DNA of 64,000 nt from DASRAU01 sp035638075. Its GTDB lineage: Bacteria; Acidobacteriota; Polarisedimenticolia; Gp22-AA2. Below are positions 18,990 through 26,950 of this stretch, piece by piece; position 1 is the first letter of the stretch; every line of letters begins with the position of its first letter. The stretch covers positions 106,805-170,804 of the forward strand of contig DASRAU010000016.1 of NCBI GenBank assembly GCA_035638075.1, given 5' to 3'. A program made the position numbers and the translations under genes. A model generated the notes under the pieces. It was not told the DNA's origin and ran no database searches. It saw only the letters and a list, made by a program, of their open reading frames with translations.

Positions 18990-19931
18990 ATGGCTTCACC
19001 CGGGCGGCTTTCGAGGTTCGCGCGTCCGGCGGTTGCGCTCATGGCGATCGCAGGCGGCGCCCTGCTCTCCCCTTTCCATGCCGGTGAGCGGCGCGCCCCC
19101 GTGGCGGGCGCCGCTGAAGTGGGCGCCGACGCCGCCGGCGCAGGCACGCTCTCGCCCGACCCGGGCGCCGTGGACGCCGGCGCGCCGTCAACCGACCCCG
19201 GGGTGGTGGCGATGACGGCGCCGCAGCCGGTGGAGACCTGCGAGCCGATCATCCCCTGCACCGATCCGATCGGGTGTCCGGACCTGGTGGTCGATCGCCG
19301 CGCGATGATCCTGCGCTACGTCGAGACCCGCACGTTCGACGCCGCCACGTGCGCGGTGCAGGAGGGGCTCATCCAGGCCGGGACGCGGCGGCTGCTGCGC
19401 TTCGGCACGCTGACTCCGAACATCGGCGAGGGCGGGATCTTCATCGGCGCGCCGGAGGATCACCCGCAGTGGTTCGAGTTCAACACCTGCCACGGGCACG
19501 CGCATTTCGGCGAGTACGCCGACTACCGCCTGTGGACCATCCCGGCGTACCTGCGCTGGATCGTCGCCCGCGCGGCCCATCCGGACGTCTGCCCGCGCAA
19601 GCTCTTCGCCGAGCATCCTGAATTGCTCGTCGGCCTGACGCGCGGGCACAAGCAGGGGTTCTGCCTGCTCGACTCGGCGCCGTCGAACTACCTGACGTGC
19701 AACGGCGTGCAGGCGCCGGGGCCGAACTTCACCGACTGCGACGACCAGGGGTTGTCGCGCTGCTGGGCCGACTACTACCGGCCCGGGCTCGACGGACAGT
19801 GGATCGACGTCACGGGGCTTGCCGGCGGGTGGTACGTCTTCGAGACCGAGGTGAACCCGGCGCGCCGGTTCACCGAGACCGACTACAACAACAACGCCGC
19901 GACAGCCCTCATCAACCTGCCGCCCCCATAG
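18990..19931 (+). CDS. Bacterial lysyl oxidase homologue (copper amine oxidase, LOX type)
   Basis: This 313-residue protein has an N-terminal signal/anchor, an Ala/Pro linker and a C-terminal lysyl oxidase domain (about 95-313). The copper site CHGHAH (167-172) matches CHQHYH of animal LOX. Lys221 in GHKQGFCLLDS and Tyr263 in ADYYRPGLDGQWID sit where LOX forms its lysyl-tyrosylquinone cofactor. The end WYVFETEVNPARRFTETDYN also matches. LOX enzymes oxidise lysine amines to aldehydes, leading to cross-links. Presumably it is exported. All key residues are kept, so it is probably active; the substrate is unknown. Confidence 0.85.
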   Translation: MASPGRLSRFARPAVALMAIAGGALLSPFHAGERRAPVAGAAEVGADAAGAGTLSPDPGAVDAGAPSTDPGVVAMTAPQPVETCEPIIPCTDPIGCPDLVVDRRAMILRYVETRTFDAATCAVQEGLIQAGTRRLLRFGTLTPNIGEGGIFIGAPEDHPQWFEFNTCHGHAHFGEYADYRLWTIPAYLRWIVARAAHPDVCPRKLFAEHPELLVGLTRGHKQGFCLLDSAPSNYLTCNGVQAPGPNFTDCDDQGLSRCWADYYRPGLDGQWIDVTGLAGGWYVFETEVNPARRFTETDYNNNAATALINLPPP

Positions 19932-20625
19932 GGTCATCTTCCGCGCCCGGACCTCGGCCGGCCGGATGGAACTCGCGCCCCGCGCCGGGCAGCCGGCCGC
20001 CGATCACGCCCGAGACCGACTTGGCCGGGAGCATCAGGCAATCCTCGGTCAGGGTGATGCCGATCGACGCGGTGTCGAGCAGCTCGACGAGCGGCCGCTG
20101 CGCTTCGAGGTCGAAGTCGCCGTACCCGGGGGCGGTACGCCGGGTCGCCACGAGCCCGAGCGGGGCGCACTCGCGCATGACGGCCTCTTCGAGGGCGAGT
20201 CCCAGGGCGATGGCCGCGGCGCTGCCGTACGCGTCCACGAGGAGCGAGCGGGTCAGCTCCCCTTTCTCCGAGAAGGTGGCCGAGCGTCGCTCCACCCCGT
20301 CGCCGATGGTGGCGGCGAAGAGCCAGGCGGTGTCGCACCCGTCGAGCCGCTCGCGCAGCGTGCGGGCGGCGCTCTGGAGCCTTTCGCCGAGCCGCAGCAC
20401 CGGACCGGCGCGTTCGATCGGAAAGGGCGCCAGGACGGCGCGCGCCTTCACGAGCGGCGCGCAGGCGGCGATCTCCTCGTCGAGCAGGCGCGAGGTTTTT
20501 TCCTGGACCTGGGCCGCGGTCCGGTAGCCGAGCCGCAGGAGCACGAGCGGCCGCGAGACGGTGATGCGAAGCGGATCGAGGATCCTTCGGGAGGCGTCCG
20601 CCGGGCCTTGGGAACGACCCTTCAT
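19912..20625 (-). CDS. MetH-activation-domain-like protein (vitamin B12-dependent methionine synthase activation)
   Basis: This 237-residue protein resembles the AdoMet-binding reactivation domain of MetH as a stand-alone protein. The AdoMet motif region reads ATRRTAPGYGDFDLEAQRPL (RxAxGY kept), followed by ELLDTASIGITLTEDCLMLP and AKSVSGVIGG, matching the MetH pattern of LTE...P..SVSG. N-terminal helices precede it. In MetH this domain presents AdoMet to re-methylate oxidised cob(II)alamin. The gene follows the MttB gene with an ATGA overlap, which fixes the start. The 3' end overlaps the convergent LOX gene by 20 bp. Confidence 0.82.
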   Translation of the reverse strand: MKGRSQGPADASRRILDPLRITVSRPLVLLRLGYRTAAQVQEKTSRLLDEEIAACAPLVKARAVLAPFPIERAGPVLRLGERLQSAARTLRERLDGCDTAWLFAATIGDGVERRSATFSEKGELTRSLLVDAYGSAAAIALGLALEEAVMRECAPLGLVATRRTAPGYGDFDLEAQRPLVELLDTASIGITLTEDCLMLPAKSVSGVIGGRLPGAGREFHPAGRGPGAEDDPMGAAG

Positions 20626-22088
20626 TCCGGCAGGGCGGGGATCGCCTCCAACCCCCACTGGCGGGCATCGGCGAGAGCCACGCGGTCGAGCTCCTTCACC
20701 GTCGCCTCGGGAAGGACGAAGCGCGGCCTGGCGAGCAGCTCTTCCACCACCTTCGAGGCGCGCTCGTAGTCGGTCGGGCCCTTGCCTCCGACCTTGGCGG
20801 TGGCGCGGTCCACCGCCTTGCCGGGGAGGAGCCCCTCCTCCTTGAAGAGCTTGAGGGTCGTCGGGTGGCCGAGGAAGTGACCCTTCTCGATGGCGTCGGG
20901 AAGGAAGTCGATCGCCATCGGCTCGTGCCGCATGCGGATGCCGTCGAGCAGGCGGTACGCCATGCCGCAGATCTCGTTGTCGATGACCAGCTTCTCGAGC
21001 GACTGCACCGTGATGAAGTCGAGGATGCCGACGCCCGAGACGACGTTGACCCCCGCGAGCGCCGCGAGGATGACGCCGTAGCCGGTCTCGTAGCCCGCCT
21101 GCGCGTCCACGACCTTCGAGTCGGACAGGCCCATGTAGGCGTGGATCGGCAGGTTGAAGCGCTTGCCGATCTGCGCGTAGGCGCAGTCGATCATCATGGT
21201 TTCGATCGATCCGAACGGCGTCTGCCCGGCGCGCATGTCCATCAGGCACGGCGCGCCGCCGTACACCACCGGCGCCCCGGGCCGGACCGCCTGCGCCAGC
21301 GCGATGCCGGCGAGGTTCTCCGCCGTGTGGACGACGAGCGAGCCGGAGAGGGTGACCGGGCCCGTGGCGCCGGTCAGCGGCACCGAGACCACCTCCGACG
21401 GCACGCCGGCGGCGGCGCAATTCATCAGGCTCTCGGAGGTCAGCTCGCTCCAGCGCAAAGGCGACGACGGGCAGGCGTCGAACAGGGCGTAGGGCTTCTC
21501 GGCCACCGCCTTCTTCGATCCGCGCAGGATGGCCATCATCTCGAGCATGGTGTCGAACGACTCGTGCCGGAAGAGCCCCGTGACCAGCGGTTTGTCGCAG
21601 GTCTGGGCGGCGATGTAGAGGCGGAAATAGTCGGTGGACTCGATCGGCAGGTCGTGCGGCACGAGCGAGGTCGAGTGGGCCCGGATGTTCGGGAGCTGGT
21701 GCACCAGCCGCGACAGCTTCACGTAGTCGGCAGAGGTCGAGGAGCGCACGCTGCGATCCTGCAGGAGCACCTTGATGGCCGCCGACCCGGGATCGAAGGT
21801 GACGTTGTCACCGCCGATCTCGATCGACTTCGTGCCGGTGACGTTCCAGACGGTGATCGACTTGGGAACGGTCTCGAGCGCACGCTCGATGAAGTCGCGC
21901 TTGAGGTAGACGCGCTCCTTGTCCCGTTCCACCCTCTGGCCGTGCTCGGCGAAGACGTCGAGGGCCTTCGGGTTCTCGAACTGCAGGCCGAGCCGCTCGA
22001 GCACGTCGAAGGCCTCGTCGATGATCCGGTCGATGAGCGAGTCGGCGATCATCTGGACGCGCGGGCGGAAGGTCGGTTCGAGACTCAT
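20622..22088 (-). CDS. MttB-family (trimethylamine/quaternary amine:corrinoid) methyltransferase, non-pyrrolysine type
   Basis: This 488-residue TIM-barrel protein belongs to the trimethylamine methyltransferase (MttB) superfamily: LERLGLQFENPKALDVFAEH near the start, VVSVPLTGATGPVTLSGSLV in the middle and MRHEPMAIDFLPDAIEKGHF, then LGHPTTLKLFKEEG, near the end. No in-frame stop interrupts it, so it is a non-pyrrolysine member, a group that includes glycine betaine and other quaternary-amine methyltransferases. These transfer a methyl group to a corrinoid protein. Both flanking genes overlap it by 4 bp as ATGA. The substrate cannot be read from sequence. Confidence 0.87.
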   Translation of the reverse strand: MSLEPTFRPRVQMIADSLIDRIIDEAFDVLERLGLQFENPKALDVFAEHGQRVERDKERVYLKRDFIERALETVPKSITVWNVTGTKSIEIGGDNVTFDPGSAAIKVLLQDRSVRSSTSADYVKLSRLVHQLPNIRAHSTSLVPHDLPIESTDYFRLYIAAQTCDKPLVTGLFRHESFDTMLEMMAILRGSKKAVAEKPYALFDACPSSPLRWSELTSESLMNCAAAGVPSEVVSVPLTGATGPVTLSGSLVVHTAENLAGIALAQAVRPGAPVVYGGAPCLMDMRAGQTPFGSIETMMIDCAYAQIGKRFNLPIHAYMGLSDSKVVDAQAGYETGYGVILAALAGVNVVSGVGILDFITVQSLEKLVIDNEICGMAYRLLDGIRMRHEPMAIDFLPDAIEKGHFLGHPTTLKLFKEEGLLPGKAVDRATAKVGGKGPTDYERASKVVEELLARPRFVLPEATVKELDRVALADARQWGLEAIPALPE

Positions 22089-23029
22089 GCGCGAACCTCC
22101 GCTTTGCCGCGACCGCGCCCGGCATCGCCCGGGCCGGCCGCGTCGTTCAGGCGATCCGCCAGACCCTCGCGCAGTTTGCTGATGAAGGAGGGGTCGGTGC
22201 CGCAGCAGCCGCCGACGACGTTCACCCCGAGCGCCGCGATGGCCTGCAGGTCGGCGACGAACTCCTCGGCCGTCTGCTTGTAGATCACCGTCCCCCCCTC
22301 GAGCGTCGGGCGTCCGCGGTTCGGCTGCACGATGAGCGGCAGGTCGGTGCTGTCGCGCAGCAGCCGCGCCAGGTCGAGGAAGACCGGGCTGCCGTGGCTG
22401 CAGTTGCTGCCGACGATGTCGGCGCCGCGGTCGGCGAGCACCTTCATGCAGTGGGCCGGCGTCTCCCCCATCAGGGTGAAGAAGCCGCGCGGATTGCGGT
22501 CGAAGGTCATGCAGACGGACACCGGCAGCTTCGTCAGGCGCTTGGCCGCGTCGACCGCACAGAGCGCCTCGTCGAGCGAGTACATCGTCTCGATCGAGAT
22601 GAGATCGACGCCGCCGTCCGCGAGGCCCTGAACCTGGGCCTCGAACGAGGCGGTGAACTCTTCCTTCGTGAACTCCCCCATCGGCTTGAGGAACTTGCCG
22701 ATGGGCCCGATGTCGCCGGCGACGAACCTTCCCTTCGGGCACACCGAGCGCGCCCCCTGCGCGGCCAGCAGGTTCGCCTCGTGGGTGCGGTCCTGCAGGT
22801 CACGCTCCGAGAGCTTGATGGGCGTCCCGCCGAACGTGTTCGTCTGCACCACGTCGGAGCCGGCGTCGTAGTAGGCCTTGTAGATGGCCGTCACGACCTC
22901 GGGCTTCTCCCAGTTCCAGGGCTCCGGAGACTCGCCGTCGAGCAGGCCCTCCTGGAACAGCATCGTCCCCATCGCCCCGTCATAGAGGACGAGGCGGCGG
23001 CGCACGAGGTCCATGTAGGCGGATGACAT
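22085..23029 (-). CDS. Homocysteine S-methyltransferase family protein
   Basis: This 314-residue barrel is the homocysteine-binding module of MetH/BHMT. It starts LVRRRLVLYDGAMGTMLFQE, has DVVQTNTFGGTPIKLSERDL, and keeps the three zinc cysteines in VGSNCSHGSP and VVGGCCGTDPSFIS. It activates homocysteine thiolate for methyl transfer, here presumably from a methylcorrinoid. It is first in a three-gene operon with an MttB-family enzyme and a MetH-activation-like protein. AAGGAG lies about 12 nt before the ATG at 23029; an upstream in-frame ATG at 23074 is less likely. Confidence 0.9.
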   Translation of the reverse strand: MSSAYMDLVRRRLVLYDGAMGTMLFQEGLLDGESPEPWNWEKPEVVTAIYKAYYDAGSDVVQTNTFGGTPIKLSERDLQDRTHEANLLAAQGARSVCPKGRFVAGDIGPIGKFLKPMGEFTKEEFTASFEAQVQGLADGGVDLISIETMYSLDEALCAVDAAKRLTKLPVSVCMTFDRNPRGFFTLMGETPAHCMKVLADRGADIVGSNCSHGSPVFLDLARLLRDSTDLPLIVQPNRGRPTLEGGTVIYKQTAEEFVADLQAIAALGVNVVGGCCGTDPSFISKLREGLADRLNDAAGPGDAGRGRGKAEVRA

Positions 23030-23123
23030 CGGGTCCCTGGTCTCCTTCCGCTCCGGGGTCGCTCCGGCGCGCAACGGCGGCGTGCGCAGGATGAAACGGC
23101 GGACGCGCTCTCCGGAAAGACGA

Positions 23124-23153
23124 ATCCTAAACGGCGGCGACGACCGAGGTCAA
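23124..23153 (-). promoter_or_regulatory. Promoter of the methyl-transfer operon
   Basis: On the minus strand TTGACC (23153-23148) and TAGGAT (23129-23124) have an 18-nt spacer. The leader of about 90 nt holds a small GC hairpin but no recognisable cobalamin riboswitch box. Confidence 0.45.
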
Positions 23154-23161
23154 TCGCCGTG

Positions 23162-24085
23162 TCAGTGGGGCACGGTCGGCGGCACCTCGGCCCCGACGTG
23201 GGCCACCGGCCCGGGTGGGGCGGCGGCGCGGCGACGCCCGGGCTCGAGGGCGAGCAGCACTGCCGCGGCGACGACGAGCAGGGCCCCGAACCACTGGCGC
23301 GCCTGAAGGCGCTCGCCGAGGAAGAACGCCGCGAGGAACAGGGTCCCGACCGGCTCGAAGGTCGAGAGGATGGAAGCCACCTGGGGTCCGGTCCGGCGCA
23401 TGCCGGCGACGAAGAGGGCCATCCCGAGGATGGTCGGCGCCAGCACGATCCCGGCGATGGCGCCCCACGCCGCCCGGCCCGACGGCGGGGTGAAGCCTTC
23501 CCACAGCACCGCCGCGATCCAGGTGACGGCCCCCCCGGTGATGATCCAGGTGGTGGCGACGATCGGCTCGACGCCTTTGGTGATCCGATCCATCGGGACG
23601 AGAAAAACCGCGTACCAGAGCCCCGTCAGGAGGCCGAGGACCACCCCCTTCGAGGTGGTGCCGTGGAGCGCCGGCGCCGAGGCGAGCCACACCCCGAAGA
23701 GGGCCAGGCCCAGCGCGGCCATGACGCGTGCATCGGGCCTGCGTCCGGTCCGCCCCCACTCGATGAGGGCGAGAAACGCCGGGCACGTGTAGAGCAGCAC
23801 CTCCATGAGGCTCGCGGAGAGGATGCGCAGCCCCGCGAAATAGAGCGCCGACTGTCCCGAGAGCCCCACGATCCCCCAGAGGAGCAGGTGCCGGCGGTGC
23901 GACGCCCTGGCGTGCGCCGCGCGCAGCCGCGGCCAGGCGAGGCTCACGCACCACAGGATCGCCGCCGCAATCGCGAAGCGCGTGGCGAGGAAGGAGGTGA
24001 GCGGCAGCGCCGCGAGCCCCATCTTGCCGAAGATGCCGAGCGACGAGTAGCTCAGCGCCGAGAGAATGACGAGGAAGGAGCCCAC
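23162..24085 (-). CDS. EamA/DMT-family membrane transporter
   Basis: This 307-residue protein has ten hydrophobic helices in two five-helix EamA repeats (first starting SFLVILSALSYSSLGIFGKM, second around GVVLGLLTGLWYAVFLVPMD). The conserved end of the fold (ILSTFEPVGTLFLAAFFLGE, then QWFGALLVVAAAVLL) is clear. Such transporters export amino acids or other metabolites; the substrate is unknown. GTG at 24085 is preferred over ATG at 24124 because a perfect TATAAT lies between them, 10 nt before the GTG, so the longer form would start upstream of its own promoter. Confidence 0.88.
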   Translation of the reverse strand: MGSFLVILSALSYSSLGIFGKMGLAALPLTSFLATRFAIAAAILWCVSLAWPRLRAAHARASHRRHLLLWGIVGLSGQSALYFAGLRILSASLMEVLLYTCPAFLALIEWGRTGRRPDARVMAALGLALFGVWLASAPALHGTTSKGVVLGLLTGLWYAVFLVPMDRITKGVEPIVATTWIITGGAVTWIAAVLWEGFTPPSGRAAWGAIAGIVLAPTILGMALFVAGMRRTGPQVASILSTFEPVGTLFLAAFFLGERLQARQWFGALLVVAAAVLLALEPGRRRAAAPPGPVAHVGAEVPPTVPH

Positions 24086-24095
24086 GGGGCCGCCG

Positions 24096-24101
24096 ATTAT
24101 A
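24096..24101 (-). promoter_or_regulatory. TATAAT box of EamA gene (leaderless type)
   Basis: A perfect -10 hexamer ends 10 nt before the GTG start. The divergent FIST gene's box at 24127-24132 lies 25 bp away, so the two promoters are back to back. Confidence 0.55.
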
Positions 24102-24126
24102 CGGACAGGCTCCTCGGACCGCATGG

Positions 24127-24132
24127 TATCGT
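24127..24132 (+). promoter_or_regulatory. TATCGT box of FIST gene (leaderless type)
   Basis: TATCGT ends 6 nt before the GTG at 24139; no Shine-Dalgarno sequence fits in between. Confidence 0.4.
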
Positions 24133-24138
24133 CGGCTC

Positions 24139-25356
24139 GTGGCGACGCAGGCGGGCACGGGGCTGTCCCAGAACACCGACGCGGTGCGGGCGGCGCGCGA
24201 GGCGGCCGGGGCGGCGCTCGAGCGGATCGGCGGCGAGCGCGCCGACTGGGGGCTGGTGTTCGCCACGCCGGGACACCGTCCGCAGTACGCGCCGCTCCTG
24301 GCCGAGGTGCAGAAAACCCTCGGCACGGCGTGCCTCGCGGGCTGCAGCGGCGCCGGCGTCATCGGCGCGGGCGAAGAAATCGAAGGCGGACACGGCGTCG
24401 CGATCCTGGCGGTGCGATCCGATGTGCTGCACGCCGAGACGCACCTGGTGCCGGGAGGCGACGACCAGGGCAAGCAGGCGGCGCTCGATCTCGCCTCGCG
24501 GCTGCCTGCGGACGGCACCCTCATCACCTTCACCGACCCGTTCGCCGTGCGGCCACAGCTCCTGCTCTCGGAGCTGCGCGCCGCGGGCAGCCGGCTCCCC
24601 GTCCTCGGCGGCGCGGCGGGCGGCGCGCCGCGGCATCCCGCCACCTTCCAGTTCTTCGGACGCAACGTCGCGACCCGCTCGATCGCCGCGATGCACCTGC
24701 GCGGCGCGTCCGGACGCAACGCCATCGGCATCACCCAGGGCTGCCAGCCCCTGGGGCCTCTCTGCCGGGTGACGAAGGCGACCGAGAACATCGTCTTCGA
24801 GCTCGACTCGAAGCCGGCTCTCGACGTGCTGCGCAGCCGGCTGCCGGCGGGCGTGTCCGAGGCGCTCGAGCGGCTCGGCGGCCATCTCTTCGTCGGCTTC
24901 CCGCCCGATCCCGAGGCGCTGGAGATCGCTCCCGGCGAGCACCTGGTGCGGCCGCTCGTGGCGATCGATCCGGGGCGCGGCGCGCTGCTCCTGGCGGAGG
25001 ACGTGCGCGAGGGGCAGCCGCTGGCCATCCTGCTGCGCGAAGGACAGGCGGCGCGCGACGACCTCAAGGCGATGCTGGAGCGCCTCGACGGACCGGCCGG
25101 CGACGCGGCGTGGCGCTTCGGTCTCTACTTCAACTGCGCCGGACGCGGCTCGGCGCTCTACGGCATTCCCGGGGTCGATGCCGCCTACATCGCCCAGCGC
25201 TTCGGCGACCTGCCCGTGGCCGGCTTCTTCGGCAATGCCGAGCTGGCGCCGCTCCGGGATCGCAACCTTCTTTTCACGCACACCGGCGTGCTGGCGCTCT
25301 TCGGCGACGGGGACGGCCCGGGCGAAAGAGCCGCCGCCGGCGAAGGCGCGGCGTGA
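24139..25356 (+). CDS. FIST N/C domain sensory protein
   Basis: The 405-residue soluble protein has a FIST_N domain (about 35-235; LGTACLAGCSGAGVIGAGEE and LGGAAGGAPRHPATFQFFGR) and a FIST_C domain (about 235-390; FGLYFNCAGRGSALYGIPGV, then FGDLPVAGFFGNAELAPL). FIST domains are thought to bind small ligands, possibly amino acids, in signalling. No kinase, receiver or cyclase domain is attached. The GTG start lies 6 nt after a -10-like box. The gene ends in a GTGA overlap with the exonuclease-like/GIY-YIG gene, so the two are coupled; a functional link is not documented to my knowledge. Confidence 0.85.
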   Translation: MATQAGTGLSQNTDAVRAAREAAGAALERIGGERADWGLVFATPGHRPQYAPLLAEVQKTLGTACLAGCSGAGVIGAGEEIEGGHGVAILAVRSDVLHAETHLVPGGDDQGKQAALDLASRLPADGTLITFTDPFAVRPQLLLSELRAAGSRLPVLGGAAGGAPRHPATFQFFGRNVATRSIAAMHLRGASGRNAIGITQGCQPLGPLCRVTKATENIVFELDSKPALDVLRSRLPAGVSEALERLGGHLFVGFPPDPEALEIAPGEHLVRPLVAIDPGRGALLLAEDVREGQPLAILLREGQAARDDLKAMLERLDGPAGDAAWRFGLYFNCAGRGSALYGIPGVDAAYIAQRFGDLPVAGFFGNAELAPLRDRNLLFTHTGVLALFGDGDGPGERAAAGEGAA

Positions 25357-26912
25357 AGGATCGAGCCGGACTGGCCGACGACATCGTCATCTATCTGAAG
25401 AGCGCCACGGCGCCGGTGCCCAGTCGCGATCTCGCGGCGCGCTTCCTCGCCATCCCGCGCGCCGCCGAAGAGACGAGCCACCGCCTGCTGGCGCCGATCC
25501 TCGCCGACGTGCGCGGCGTCGAGCACCGCGCCGACGCCGGCTGGGTCTTCACCGGCCGCGCCGCGGCGACCGCGGCGCGCGAGGTCTCGCCCTCACCAGC
25601 CACGAACGCCCTCGAGACGCCGGGTGCGTTCTCCCACGACGACGCGCAGGAGGAGGCACCGGACCTCGCGAAACTCGATTTCATCGCCCTGGCCGCCGAC
25701 GGCATCGGCCCGGGCGGATCAGGGCTGCCGCGGTCCGTGGCGCTTTTGCCTGTCGTTGGAGGCGAAGCCCTGCATGCGGAGTGTTTCCCGGCCGGAGGAC
25801 TCGACGAGGACGGCGCCTGGGCCTCCGACGCCGTGGACGAGCTGGCTTCTCCGCCGGTGCGCGGCGCCGCGCTGTCCGTCGCCGACCTCGAGGCGATCGC
25901 CGAGACCATCGGCGACCTGCCGGTGATCGCGCACCGGGTCGGCCGCGAGGTCGATCCCTTGCGGCGCGCGGCCGCGACCGCCGGGATCGAGTTCCGGCCG
26001 TGCGTGATCTCGGCCGCCCGGCTCGGTCACCTGCTCTACGGACTGAAGGCCAATCACCTGGCCCAGGAGCTGGCCGCGATCGCCGGTGTCGTGAGCGACG
26101 GTCCCGACGACTGCCGCGGCCGGGCGCGCCTGATGGCGCAGCTCTGGGGCGCGCTCCTGCCCGCGCTCCAGGCCCAGGGCGTGGAGACGCTCGCGGGGCT
26201 GCTCGAATTCCAGGAGACGACGGCGCCGCCCATCGACTTCGCGCCTTACGAGTTCACCGCCGACGAGCTGGGCCTCCTTCCCGAGACCCCGGGCGTGTAC
26301 CGCTTCCTCGATGCCTCCGGCGAGACGCTCTACATCGGCAAGGCGAAGAATCTGCGATCGCGTGTCGGCTCGTACTTCGTGCCGTCGGCGCGGCGGACGC
26401 CGAAAGGACGCGCCGTGCTCGAGCGCGTCCGCCGGCTGGAGATCGAGATGGCCGCATCCGAGCTCGAGGCCATCCTGCTCGAGGCCGACCTGCTGCTGCG
26501 CCACCGGCCGCCGCTCAACCGCCAGTTCGAGATCTCCGAGCGCCCGGCGCCGTACGGGCCGCGCCAGAACCTGGTCGTCGTGCTGCGCGACGAGCAGGAG
26601 GCCTCGTGCACCCTGCACCTGCTGCGCGGCGGGCGCTACCTGCGCCGGTTCTCCTGTGCCGAGGATCCCGCCGCTCCCGGGCCCGGCTGGGGCACGATCG
26701 ACGCGGCCGTCGCGGACTCCTACTTCCAGACCACTGCGGACGACGCCGGCGGCGAGATGGACTGGTTCCTCCTGAGCTCCTACCTGCGACGCCACGTCGA
26801 CGCCGTCAACGTCCTCGATGTGGACGAATGCGCCGACGCGCGCGCCGCCGCCGGACGCCTGCGGGTCCTCTTCACCGCGGCGCGCTCCGGCGCCCGCGTC
26901 CTGGCGCGCTAG
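25353..26912 (+). CDS. DnaQ-like (degenerate) plus GIY-YIG nuclease fusion, UvrC/Cho-like
   Basis: The 519-residue protein has a winged-helix-like start (about 5-70), a DEDD exonuclease-like domain (about 108-275) and a GIY-YIG domain (about 309-390) like that of UvrC and Cho. The GIY-YIG core is intact: PGVYRFLDASGETLYIGKAK, Arg335 in NLRSRVGSYF and Glu377 in AILLEADLL. The exonuclease core is eroded: FIALAADGIG stands where FVVxDxETTG is usual. Fusions of DnaQ-like and UvrC-type domains are known, for example in Actinobacteria, and act in DNA repair. The GTG at 25353 overlaps the FIST gene stop. Confidence 0.85.
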   Translation: MKDRAGLADDIVIYLKSATAPVPSRDLAARFLAIPRAAEETSHRLLAPILADVRGVEHRADAGWVFTGRAAATAAREVSPSPATNALETPGAFSHDDAQEEAPDLAKLDFIALAADGIGPGGSGLPRSVALLPVVGGEALHAECFPAGGLDEDGAWASDAVDELASPPVRGAALSVADLEAIAETIGDLPVIAHRVGREVDPLRRAAATAGIEFRPCVISAARLGHLLYGLKANHLAQELAAIAGVVSDGPDDCRGRARLMAQLWGALLPALQAQGVETLAGLLEFQETTAPPIDFAPYEFTADELGLLPETPGVYRFLDASGETLYIGKAKNLRSRVGSYFVPSARRTPKGRAVLERVRRLEIEMAASELEAILLEADLLLRHRPPLNRQFEISERPAPYGPRQNLVVVLRDEQEASCTLHLLRGGRYLRRFSCAEDPAAPGPGWGTIDAAVADSYFQTTADDAGGEMDWFLLSSYLRRHVDAVNVLDVDECADARAAAGRLRVLFTAARSGARVLAR

Positions 26913-26950
26913 CAGGACTTGCACCTCTCGGGCCGAGGCGCGGGGCCCCG

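Noticed and set aside
20622..22088. Pyrrolysine-containing MttB
   Set aside because: The frame is not interrupted by any stop codon, including TAG, and no pyl genes are in the window.
23030..23123. Cobalamin riboswitch in the leader of the B12-type methyltransferase operon
   Set aside because: No B12-box-like sequence or matching stem set could be seen; only a small GC hairpin is present.
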